This document shows positions 8,392 to 15,152 of a stretch of 64,000 bases of DNA, in pieces. This DNA comes from Paeniglutamicibacter kerguelensis. Its GTDB lineage: Bacteria > Actinomycetota > Actinomycetes > Actinomycetales > Micrococcaceae. The position numbers were made by a program, and so were the translations under genes. Every line of letters begins with the position of its first letter. Position 1 is the stretch's first letter. The notes under the pieces are model-generated. The model worked only from the letters and a program-made list of their open reading frames with translations. It had not been told where the DNA came from and made no database searches. The stretch lies in the NCBI RefSeq assembly GCF_017876535.1, contig NZ_JAGIOF010000001.1, forward strand, positions 992,001 to 1,056,000, in the 5' to 3' direction.

Positions 8392-8440
8392 TCAACCCAC
8401 CGCGACGAGAACCGCCAGAATGCTCAAGGCCAGCGACACG
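8392..8440 (-). pseudogene. 3' remnant of a split membrane-protein gene
   Basis: On the minus strand this reads VSLALSILAVLVAVG then a stop. It is a hydrophobic ending that completes the membrane protein broken at about 12091: that gene reaches RLAMTPVV and then runs into unrelated IFRENQ. Together they give a natural C-terminal helix. The 3.65-kb segment 8441-12093 lies between the two halves. A precise target duplication is not visible. Confidence 0.6.
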
Positions 8441-8453
8441 GTTGTCATTTTCC
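8441..8453 (+). repeat. Left 13-bp inverted repeat of the 3.65-kb segment
   Basis: GTTGTCATTTTCC, perfectly inverted at 12081-12093. Bases 8442-8458 (TTGTCATTTTCCTCTAA) also recur in direct orientation at 12043-12059. Confidence 0.65.
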
Positions 8454-8456
8454 TCT

Positions 8457-8489
8457 AAGTCGACTGCACAGTCAGAAGTCGACTGCACA
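8457..8489 (+). repeat. Tandem 14-base repeat near the left end
   Basis: AAGTCGACTGCACA occurs at 8457-8470 and again at 8476-8489, a 19-base period. Repeated short blocks just inside the end are typical of transposase-binding sites in IS21-type elements. Confidence 0.6.
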
Positions 8490-9041
8490 AGCTCGAGGCC
8501 TGAACCGTTCGAAAAGGCACCGTACCCAGAGGGTGACCCATTGGTTGTGAATCGCAACGGTAAATGGTTCTGGCACGAATTTCGTGAACCGGGGACCGGT
8601 ATCCGCGGTCCGGCGCCGGCGACGGCGGCCGTGCGCCCGCCGCGACAGCACCCCGCGGTTCGGTCACGGGAACCCCAGCCACTGTCAGGCCAAGCGAGGC
8701 ATGGGCCGTCTTTCTATACTTCTTGCCCGCGGGGTGGTATGAACCAGACGAAACCAGACCAGCAGCCAGCGACACGGCGCCGCAGACCTGGAACAACCAA
8801 CCGGAGACTATCCCGACCCAGGTGGAGATGCGTTCGGCAACTCTTCCAATCTTTGCCCATCCCAGAAACCGGTGACTTCGTTTTTGTTGATGGGGTCTTG
8901 GGGGGCGTAGGTGATGTTGCCGCCGTGACGGGGTCGCGGGTAGTGAAGAGCCCGGCGAGGATGTTGTAGAGGCGGGCTCCCATGAGGATGCGTTGTCCGG
9001 ACGATGCCGTGGTGCGTGCGACCATATTGGGTGTGAATGAC
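8490..9041. other. Region with no intact gene; possible eroded coding traces on the minus strand
   Basis: No reading frame here is convincing as a whole. On the minus strand, short stretches in different frames look protein-like, for example NITYAPQDPINKNEVTGFWD near 8880-8930 and a hydrophobic WVGIVSGWLFQVCGAVSLAA near 8770-8830. This may be a heavily decayed membrane or plasmid-type gene. The right end holds the start region of the gene chimera at 9042. Confidence 0.35.
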
Positions 9042-9927
9042 ATGGGCATGGCGCAGGCCGAGCGGGAAGACATCGAGGACCTTCTGTCGACCTTCACGCC
9101 CGAGCAGTGGGACGAGGCCTCGCTGTGCGGGGGCTGGCGCGTGCGCGACGTGGTCGCCCCATATGGTGTCCTACGACGGCCTCGACCGCACCGGTCTCCT
9201 GCGCCGGTTCGCCAAGGGCCTCCTGATCCGGGCCAATCAGGTCGGGGTCGACGAGACGGCGCACCTGACGATCGACGGACTGCTCGACGTCGTCCGGGTC
9301 CACCTGCGGCCGTGTGGACTGACGGCCGGATTCGGTGGCCTGGTCGGGCTCGTCGACGCCACGATCCACCACCAGGACATCCGCCGTCCGCTCGGGCTCC
9401 CGCGGCAGATTCCGGCGGACCGGCTGGCACGCGTGCTCACGGCCGTGACGACTAATCCCCGCCTCGAGGTCTGGCGGCGGATCCGAGGCGTACGGCTCGT
9501 CGCGACGGACCTCGACTGGTCCCACGGAAAGTGGCCCGAGGTCCGCGGCACGGGCGAGTCGCTGCTCATGGCCATGATCGAATCGAACATGCTCGCTGTC
9601 GAATGCCACCTGCATCGCAAGCACGTCCCGCCGTGGTGCTACATCTCCATCCGGGACCCTGACCAGATCGGCAAGGAGCTCGCTCCGGGGGAGGGGGCCA
9701 TCGCCGTACTGGACGCCCTCAACACCAGCTACCCCGGTTTCCTCCTCACCGACGACGTGGGCGACGTCGAGACCGGTACCTGCGGGTGCGGGAGAACCGG
9801 CCAGGTCATCAACTTCCGCGGTCGGGGGCCGGGTGGCGGGCTTGGCCATTGCCCCGTCAGCATCGAGCGCTACCTCGGTTCGGGCACCACCGCCCACGAT
9901 GAGGCGGCGGCCCTCGTGAAGGCCTGA
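9042..9927 (+). pseudogene. Frameshifted chimera: maleylpyruvate-isomerase-like domain joined to LuxE-like C-terminal part
   Basis: The first part reads MGMAQAEREDIEDLL, then EQWDEASLCGGWRVRDVVA in one frame. After an extra C in the C4 run at 9157-9160 it continues HMVSYDGLDRTGLLRRFAKG, VDATIHHQDIRRPLGLP and VATDLDWSHGKWPEVRG, the pattern of mycothiol-dependent maleylpyruvate isomerase-like (DinB-fold) proteins. From about 9580 the sequence switches to ECHLHRKHVPPW, FLLTDDVGDVETGTCGCGRTG and so on, typical of the C-terminal region of LuxE-type acyl-protein synthetases/AMP ligases. The AMP-binding N-terminal part of LuxE is absent. A deletion or recombination fusion is more likely than a designed two-domain enzyme. 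Confidence 0.65.
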
Positions 9928-9939
9928 GTTCGCGGCGCC

Positions 9940-11028
9940 TCAGCCGGCGCCCTCCTCCGTTGCCGCGCCCATGGCCAGGCCGCCCTCGATGCTGCCGAGC
10001 GAAACCGTCGCGCTCATGAGCGTTTCGGTCATCTGCTCCAGCATGGCCATGTCGACGTTCTCGATGGTGTCGCAGGCCTGGTGGTAGCACTCGTCGTACT
10101 GCTCCCCGGCCTGCCCGCCGAAGGTGCGCGCCTCGGCCTCGCTCTTGGTCCCCGCGTCGCCGGTGAACAGGCCCCCGGTCGGGATGCCGCCCTTCACGAA
10201 CGCGTCGTAGTCCGAATCCTCGATGAACCCGAACGGCAGCGCCTGGACCCCCTCGGCCCGCAGGATGTCCTGGAACACCCGTTCGATGGCGCCAGACCCC
10301 TCGGGCCCGGCCTCCTCGCTGTCCGAGCCGTCGCCGTCGTACACGAAGACCACCGCGTTCGGCGAGCCCACCACGTCGACGTTCAAGTACGCGACGTGCG
10401 CGGCGGTTTCCTCGCGGGAGAGTTGCTCGACGTAGTATTCCGAGCCGTGCATTCCGTCCTCCTCGCCACCCCAGAACGCGAACCGGATCCGCTCCCGCGA
10501 CACGGCGCCCTCCTCCGCGAGCCGCAGCGCGACCTCGAGCACCGCGGCGACCCCGCTGCCGTTGTCGTTGAGCCCGGGTCCCTCCTCGACCGAGTCCAGG
10601 TGCGCGCCGAGTACCAGCACGCTGCCGGAGCTACTGCCGGTGTCGGCCAGGATGTTGAACGCGTCCACGGGGTTGCGCCGGCCGTAGCTGAACTCCTGAC
10701 GCCGCGGCTCGTACCCCGCCGCACGCAACTGCTCCTCGACGTACGCCGCGGACGCCTCGTAGCCCTTGGTGGCGTCGGCCCGGTTCCCACCAGTCGCGTC
10801 CGCCGCATCCTGGAACGCCTCCAGATGCCGGGTCAGCGCACTGGGCTCCACCACTTCCTGCACGAAAGAAGGGGCCGGCGGGGCCTCCACCCTCACAGGC
10901 GGCCGTGGCTCGCCCGAACATGCGGCAACGCCGCCAGCCAGTGCCGCGCACAGCGCAACGGTCCACAGCCGGGTGCGGCGATGAGGATGGTTGTGGAAAC
11001 GCTGCGGAACGGATTCTGCATGTCGCAT
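9940..11028 (-). CDS. Lipoprotein M28-family zinc aminopeptidase
   Basis: A 362-residue predicted lipoprotein. Arginine-rich N-terminus and hydrophobic core end in the lipobox GVAAC with the acylated cysteine near residue 37. The M28 zinc ligands are visible in order: GAHLDSVEEGPG (H143, Asp), LNDNGSGVAA (bridging Asp), WGGEEDGMHGSEYY (catalytic Glu pair), NVDVVGSPN (Asp) and HQACDTIEN (last His). The protein should remove N-terminal amino acids from peptides outside the membrane. Codon third positions are even more GC-rich than in neighbouring core genes, and the gene sits in a segment bounded by inverted repeats, so acquisition from another actinobacterium is plausible. Confidence 0.85.
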   Translation of the reverse strand: MRHAESVPQRFHNHPHRRTRLWTVALCAALAGGVAACSGEPRPPVRVEAPPAPSFVQEVVEPSALTRHLEAFQDAADATGGNRADATKGYEASAAYVEEQLRAAGYEPRRQEFSYGRRNPVDAFNILADTGSSSGSVLVLGAHLDSVEEGPGLNDNGSGVAAVLEVALRLAEEGAVSRERIRFAFWGGEEDGMHGSEYYVEQLSREETAAHVAYLNVDVVGSPNAVVFVYDGDGSDSEEAGPEGSGAIERVFQDILRAEGVQALPFGFIEDSDYDAFVKGGIPTGGLFTGDAGTKSEAEARTFGGQAGEQYDECYHQACDTIENVDMAMLEQMTETLMSATVSLGSIEGGLAMGAATEEGAG

Positions 11029-11121
11029 GTGATCTCCCCCAAGTCTGCGTCTTCGACGCTCATGGACACATTCTAGGGCGGGAGGGCTAGCCCCCTACAT
11101 AGCACCTGCCTGTGCCTTTGC
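11029..11121. other. Upstream region of the M28 peptidase gene
   Basis: Short region between the peptidase start and the transposase scrap; it should contain the peptidase promoter. A GGGGGAGATCACATG stretch on the minus strand before the start supplies the ribosome site. Confidence 0.35.
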
Positions 11122-11238
11122 TGTGAGCGGCTGGCCGGTGGCTGACCCTTGGGCGAGGTGTGCCCGCGGTGACGATTGTAGCCGTGCAGCCAGGCGCCGA
11201 TCGCTGCGACGCGTTCGACCTCTGACCCGAATCCGCGA
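11122..11238 (-). pseudogene. C-terminal scrap of an IS481/IS3-type integrase-core transposase
   Basis: The minus strand reads ERVAAIGAWLHGYNRHRGH followed by GQPPASR. This matches the W-x-x-x-Y-N-x-x-R-x-H...PP/TPA-x-R ending of DDE transposases of the IS481 and IS3 groups. The DDE catalytic part is absent. Only the family type, not the exact element, can be read. Confidence 0.55.
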
Positions 11239-11697
11239 GTAGTGGCTTTTGGGGCTGGATTTTCCGTGGGGGCCTGAATTTCGGTGGATTCTTGGGTCCG
11301 GGCCATGACGATGGCCCGGTTCCCGTGCCGGGTGGGCGGAGGTTCCATGGCCTCGGGTGGTCTTTCTCTTGGTGTGTGGAACAAGAGGAATCCGTGCGTC
11401 AGCCGGGGGACGGGGACGGCAGTTCTTGTAGGGGTGGGACCCAAGTAAGCCAGAAACCTGCCACGCTCCATGGCGGGGAATGCATGGTTCTAGATTCGGG
11501 ACAGACGGATGAGCGGTACGGAAATTCACGCTAAGCGGTTCAGCCCTGACCAGACCGTCCTTGCTCTGAACATAACCATCCCGTAAGGGGAACCTTCCAT
11601 CGGGATGGTGAAAGAACGAGGCTTCATCCCCTCGAAAAATCCCCTGAGTATTCTGGTTGTGAATACGTGGGATACTAATCGGTCGCTGGAAGGGTGC
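11239..11697. other. Region without a recognisable gene
   Basis: About 460 bases between the transposase scrap and the small membrane-protein gene. Reading frames here look non-coding. The last 100 bases fall in GC content and likely carry the promoter of the gene starting at 11698. Confidence 0.4.
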
Positions 11698-12027
11698 ATG
11701 AACGTGTGGAAGTGGACGGTAATGACGCCCGTTCAGGCATTGCGTTGGATGATTCCTGGCGGGCTGGCGTCACTGACCTTGTTCGGGCTCTTGGCCTTCA
11801 ATACGCATCCACTGATGATCCTGGTAGTTACGATCGTCGGCCTATTGCTTTCCCTGGTCGTGTTTGTTTGGGGGACCACCAAATTTCGCAGCTACTACGA
11901 GATTCAACGCACTCGAAGCGATTATTGGACAATGCTCTACGCGACCCTGATTCAGATAGCGGCAGTTGCTGTCTCGGCATTCTTGTATGTTCAATTACTC
12001 GGCGCAGCTGAACGCATGAATGCCTAG
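11698..12027 (+). CDS. Small integral membrane protein of unknown function
   Basis: A 109-residue protein starting MNVWKWTVMTPVQALRWM, with three probable membrane helices at about residues 16-36, 38-58 and 82-104, and a charged loop RSYYEIQRTRSDYW between the second and third. The ATG follows GGAAGGG at good spacing; an upstream in-frame ATG at 11605 lacks comparable support. GC content is clearly lower than that of neighbouring genes. I do not recognise the family. It lies inside the 3.65-kb segment, next to its right end. Confidence 0.55.
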   Translation: MNVWKWTVMTPVQALRWMIPGGLASLTLFGLLAFNTHPLMILVVTIVGLLLSLVVFVWGTTKFRSYYEIQRTRSDYWTMLYATLIQIAAVAVSAFLYVQLLGAAERMNA

Positions 12028-12042
12028 CATCAGGCCCTTGTA

Positions 12043-12092
12043 TTGTCATTTTCCTCTAATTCTTCTTCATTGGTTTTCCCGGAAAATGACAA
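12043..12092. repeat. 50-bp inverted-repeat-bounded unit at the right end of the segment
   Basis: TTGTCATTTTCC (12043-12054) is perfectly inverted at 12081-12092 around 26 bases. Its left half matches the left end of the 3.65-kb segment for 17 bases in direct orientation. It could be two abutting element ends or a very small non-autonomous element. Confidence 0.55.
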
Positions 12093-12442
12093 CAGGAGTC
12101 ATGGCCAGTCGTTCGCGGCTGCTTTTCGAGAAGAGGTTCTGCACGATGCTCAGTACCAGGAAAGCGGTGCTGGCCCTCATGGCTGCGGTGCTGAAGCCGG
12201 TCCCCGGGAACGAATGAATGATGCCGGCTCGGTCTAACGCCACCATGGCGAACAAGGCATAGATCAAGATCGCCAGGGCGCTGCCAACGCGCGTTCGAGA
12301 GGGGAGTACTTGGTGCCGGCCGCCCCAGGCGAAAGACCCCCCACGGTGCGCCAAGTACAAGCATGAGTTGTAACAGCGCCAAGAGGCCGAGCAGTCCGAG
12401 GAACAGCATCAGGGGAAGGATCATCATGCTCCGAAGACGCAT
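12067..12442 (-). pseudogene. Small membrane protein, frameshifted and truncated by the 3.65-kb segment
   Basis: The frame starting at 12442 gives MRLRSMMILPLMLFLGLLGL and reaches LVLGAPWG. It is then continued in another frame by SFAWGGRHQVLPSRTRVGSA. Removing one G from the G6 run at 12337-12342 joins them into the GAPWGxFAWGG..VLP..RxGSA pattern found in small four-helix membrane proteins of Micrococcaceae. The helices ALAILIYALFAMVALDRAG and STAFLVLSIVQNLFSK follow. The sequence then reads RLAMTPVV and passes into the inserted segment; the missing hydrophobic end is at 8392-8440. Function unknown. Confidence 0.65.
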
Positions 12443-12727
12443 GGAAAGCTACCGACGTCCCGTGTTCATGGTGCCCGCGCCTGATTGAGGTGCACAGCGG
12501 TGCAGTCCGAGTTAAGGAACCATTCCACGGGGTTGCCTGCACCCCAAGCAAATGGGCCATGCTCGGCCGAACGTGCAACCTGCCTGACCTTGCGGACCCG
12601 GCACTACGCATTGATCACAATGCCGCACCCAAATGCCAACATAGGATCCGACAGGGCAGGCAGTTAGCCGTGATCCACCAGAAACCCGGCAGCATGAAAG
12701 TTCGTGGCTAGCTCTTCGTGCCTCTCA
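12443..12727. other. Intergenic, no gene seen
   Basis: Upstream region of the disrupted membrane-protein gene and downstream of the gene ending at 12728. Nothing recognisable. Confidence 0.4.
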
Positions 12728-13357
12728 TCAATTGCGGAACTTGAGCTCAACTTCAATGTCAGAATCAATGCCCTGGACGATGTTCTTGTAGTAGACGGAC
12801 GTCTGATCTTTCAAATCCGCTTCATTGGAATCAATGTACTGGTCTTTGGCCTCGTCGCTGAGGATGTTGTTGACCATTTCGACAGCGTCAATTTCTGGCG
12901 TAATCCAACTCAGAACACCATTGTTCTCGGTGACCAACCGAAAAGTCTCATCGTCGTGGCCGATGAAGATGAACTTTGGAAAGGAAATAAGAATCTTGTC
13001 TCCAGACGACTCGTACTTCACGTCCTTGCCATCGAAGCCGAGTTTCGCCTTGAAGCCATACTGAATTAACGAGACTCTCGAACTTCCGGGAACTTCGATT
13101 CCGAAGAAATTGCTTTGACCGTTCTTTTCAGAAATGCCCTGGATGCCCAAACTCAGCAGTACGACCTGCTCCTCGCGGGTAAGGGAGTCGATGACTTGTG
13201 AATTGCGGCTTTCGGAATTGTTGCTAAAGGGAAGGAAATTGAGCATGCCCTGCGGTGCCCTCAGTGCGCCAACCGCAGCCAGCCCGAAAACCACAGCTAT
13301 GCAGAGACCGGTAAGCAGAGCACGCCACAAAGGCACTTCTTTTCTAAAGAAACTCAT
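12728..13357 (-). CDS. Membrane-anchored hypothetical protein of low GC content
   Basis: A 209-residue protein with one N-terminal membrane segment (about residues 10-32, LLTGLCIAVVFGLAAVGAL) and an outside domain of about 170 residues. The domain contains VVLLSLGIQGISEK, GDKILISFPKFIFIGH and a long acidic C-terminal region. The arrangement resembles DUF4230-type single-pass proteins, but I could not confirm this. Its codons are much less GC-rich than those of the surrounding genes, suggesting acquisition from a different host. The ATG at 13357 was chosen because it directly precedes the membrane segment; a longer version to 13399 is possible. Confidence 0.6.
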   Translation of the reverse strand: MSFFRKEVPLWRALLTGLCIAVVFGLAAVGALRAPQGMLNFLPFSNNSESRNSQVIDSLTREEQVVLLSLGIQGISEKNGQSNFFGIEVPGSSRVSLIQYGFKAKLGFDGKDVKYESSGDKILISFPKFIFIGHDDETFRLVTENNGVLSWITPEIDAVEMVNNILSDEAKDQYIDSNEADLKDQTSVYYKNIVQGIDSDIEVELKFRN

Positions 13358-13659
13358 TGATATTTCCAAACCTTCATTCGGCTGTTTTGCTTGTTGCAAC
13401 GGTCCATCGTAATACTCGCCTGAGGCTGTGACAGCGAGGAAACATGCAATGTTGCCTTCTCGTGGTCATGCGCGATTCCATCGACCACGGCAAGGTCGAA
13501 CACAACCACGTGAGCCACGGCATCATCGACAACGGTTCGGGCCACTGTTCCAGGGGCGCAACCGCGGGTCCGCCAAGCCAACGATGTTGGGATCCTTCAG
13601 GCCATCAGTTGCGCAGCTCTTCATGGTCACGTTCACATGAAGCTTGGAAGATGACAGGT
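13358..13659. other. Region between the low-GC gene and ISAs1; possible gene remains
   Basis: No complete gene. The minus strand contains a protein-like stretch, VARTVVDDAVAHVVVFDLAV, without start or family match. The ISAs1 copy inserted at its right edge, so any gene here was probably already broken. Confidence 0.35.
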
Positions 13660-13669
13660 GGGTCACGCG
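13660..13669. repeat. Target-site duplication, left copy
   Basis: GGGTCACGCG directly before the ISAs1 left end; repeated at 14964-14973. Confidence 0.9.
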
Positions 13670-13688
13670 CAGGGCGTCTGCAAAGTCG
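13670..13688 (+). repeat. ISAs1 left inverted repeat
   Basis: Nineteen bases, identical to the complement of 14945-14963. Confidence 0.95.
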
Positions 13689-13743
13689 CCAAGCAGCCTC
13701 GAGTCTTAAGATGTGAGACGAACCCGATGACCCCTTTTAATGA

Positions 13744-13801
13744 GTAGGAACCCCTGTTAAGCATGTGAATATCAGCCCACATGTTTTACAGGAGTTCCTA
13801 C
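13744..13801 (+). promoter_or_regulatory. Hairpin covering the ribosome site of the ISAs1 transposase
   Basis: Bases 13744-13767 can pair with 13778-13801 over 24 positions with two mismatches and one G-U pair, around a 10-base loop. The right arm contains the AGGAG ribosome site (13790-13794) and ends one base before the GTG start. Transcripts entering from outside the element would fold this hairpin and block translation, a known protection device of insertion sequences. Confidence 0.6.
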
Positions 13802-14944
13802 GTGCCATCTTCGCACCTGCAAGAGTTCATTGCCCAATTCGACGGCCACGCACCTGTAACCCTCAACCCGCAGGAGGTCCTTGCCGCGCTGGCCGGACTG
13901 CCGGATCCGCGGGCCAGGCGCGGTGTTCGCCACGGGTTCGCCCACCTGCTGGTGATCATGGTCTGCTCGGTGGTGGCCGGCGCGAAGACCCTGGTGGAAA
14001 TGGCCGAATGGGCCGCGGACACCGCACGGTCGGAGTTGGCAGTCCACGGAATCGGTTCACCGCATGCGACCACGCTCGCCCGGGTTTTCGAACGACTCGA
14101 TGCCGCGTCCATGGACCTGCTGGTCTCGGACTGGGCGCAGCAGCGGAGCAATCCGGCGGCGATCGCCGTGGACGGCAAGGAACTGCGCGGTGCCAAGAAT
14201 GGCAAGGGAACCCGCGTCCACCTCATGGCGGCCATCGACCAGGACACTCACGAGGTGCTGGCCCAGGTGTCGGTGGACGGGAAAACCAATGAGATCACGC
14301 AGTTCCCGTCGCTGATGGACCACTTCACCAACCTGAAGGGCGTGGTCGTCACCGCCGATGCCTTGCACACCCAGACGGGCCACGCCCGCTACCTGGCCGG
14401 CCGCGGAGCCCACTACATCTTCACCGTGAAGGGGAACCAGCCCACCCTGCTGGACCAGTTGGCGCAAAGCCCCTGGGAGCAGGTCCCGGCGGGCAACCGG
14501 AGCAGGTCCAAGGCCAACGGCCGGCAGATGATCCGCACGGTCAAATGCGCCACCCTGAACCCGGGCATCGGCTTCCCGCACGCGGAACAAGCCATCCAAA
14601 TCACCCGCAAATCACGGGTCGTCGGCGCCACTACCTGGCACCTCGAGACCGTCTACGCCGTCACCTCGCTGCCCACCCACCAGGCCAGCCCGGCGCAACT
14701 CGGCGCTTGGGTGCGTGGACACTGGGGCATCGAAAACGGCCTGCATTGGCGCAGGGATGTCGTTTGGCAGGAGGACAAATCCCAAATCCGCACCGGAAAC
14801 ACGCCCCGCGTGATGGCCATCCTGCGGAACATCGCCATCACCCTGCTCAAGCGCCACGGCCACAACAACATCGCCAAGGCCACCCGGAAACTCAGAAACC
14901 ACCCCGGCCAAGCGCTCGAAATCGCGGGAATCGGCTCACGCTAA
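13802..14944 (+). CDS. ISAs1-family transposase
   Basis: A 380-residue DDE transposase when started at the GTG seven bases after AGGAG; an upstream ATG at 13781 is inside the hairpin and lacks its own site. It has the N-terminal DUF4338/ISAs1 region with LAGLPDPRARRGVRHGFAHL, then the catalytic core: AIAVDGKELRGAKNGKGTRV (first Asp), VVVTADALHTQTGHARYL (second Asp), and the RGHWGIENGLHWRRDVVWQED block containing the catalytic Glu. It moves the element by cut-and-join using the 19-bp ends. No interruption is visible. Confidence 0.93.
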   Translation: MPSSHLQEFIAQFDGHAPVTLNPQEVLAALAGLPDPRARRGVRHGFAHLLVIMVCSVVAGAKTLVEMAEWAADTARSELAVHGIGSPHATTLARVFERLDAASMDLLVSDWAQQRSNPAAIAVDGKELRGAKNGKGTRVHLMAAIDQDTHEVLAQVSVDGKTNEITQFPSLMDHFTNLKGVVVTADALHTQTGHARYLAGRGAHYIFTVKGNQPTLLDQLAQSPWEQVPAGNRSRSKANGRQMIRTVKCATLNPGIGFPHAEQAIQITRKSRVVGATTWHLETVYAVTSLPTHQASPAQLGAWVRGHWGIENGLHWRRDVVWQEDKSQIRTGNTPRVMAILRNIAITLLKRHGHNNIAKATRKLRNHPGQALEIAGIGSR

Positions 14945-14963
14945 CGACTTTGCAGACGCCCTG
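14945..14963 (-). repeat. ISAs1 right inverted repeat
   Basis: Perfect complement of the left end at 13670-13688; begins directly after the transposase stop codon. Confidence 0.95.
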
Positions 14964-14973
14964 GGGTCACGCG
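14964..14973. repeat. Target-site duplication, right copy
   Basis: GGGTCACGCG, identical to 13660-13669. Confidence 0.9.
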
Positions 14974-15008
14974 ATGTCGACGGAATTGTCGTTGACGATG
15001 CCCTGCAC

Positions 15009-15037
15009 CCTCCGGTGTGCCAAGGGATAACCGGAGG
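15009..15037. terminator. Small hairpin next to ISAs1
   Basis: CCTCCGGT (15009-15016) pairs with ACCGGAGG (15030-15037) around 13 bases. No U-run follows, so a terminator role is uncertain. Confidence 0.3.
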
Positions 15038-15080
15038 CGTGGAAAGTTCTGTCATGTTCCCACGTGGCTTAAAGCCGAAT

Positions 15081-15116
15081 GGCCGGGCAGGCTGCGATGC
15101 CGCAGGCTGCCCGGCC
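15081..15116 (-). terminator. Terminator-like hairpin after hrpA
   Basis: GGCCGGGCAG (15081-15090) pairs with CTGCCCGGCC (15107-15116), with an inner CTGC/GCAG extension. It lies 37 bases beyond the hrpA stop codon on the minus strand. Confidence 0.6.
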
Positions 15117-15152
15117 ACCGTGGCGCGGAACAGGATCGAACTTTCAGCTGCC

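Larger units (their letters stand above)
8441..12093. mobile_element. Putative 3.65-kb mobile or composite segment bounded by 13-bp inverted repeats
   Basis: GTTGTCATTTTCC at 8441-8453 and its exact complement GGAAAATGACAAC at 12081-12093 face each other and interrupt one membrane-protein gene, whose halves lie immediately outside. TGTCA...TGACA ends and a tandem 14-base repeat next to the left end recall IS21-family ends, but no IstA/IstB genes are present. The interior holds a gene chimera, an M28 peptidase, a transposase scrap and a small membrane gene. No clear target duplication was found, so it may result from two element ends plus rearrangement. Confidence 0.5.
13670..14963 (+). mobile_element. 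Complete ISAs1-family insertion sequence (1294 bp)
   Basis: The ends are perfect 19-bp inverted repeats, CAGGGCGTCTGCAAAGTCG at 13670-13688 and its complement at 14945-14963. They are flanked by a perfect 10-bp direct repeat GGGTCACGCG, in the size range expected for ISAs1. One intact transposase gene fills the element and ends one base before the right repeat. Perfect ends and duplication indicate a recent insertion. Confidence 0.95.

Noticed and set aside
8441..12093. The 3.65-kb segment as a defence island
   Set aside because: None of its genes (isomerase/LuxE chimera, M28 peptidase, transposase scrap, small membrane protein) shows nuclease, toxin, helicase or methyltransferase features.
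13358..15060. A single gene interrupted by ISAs1
   Set aside because: After removing the element and one duplication copy, no continuous frame with protein character spans the junction on either strand.
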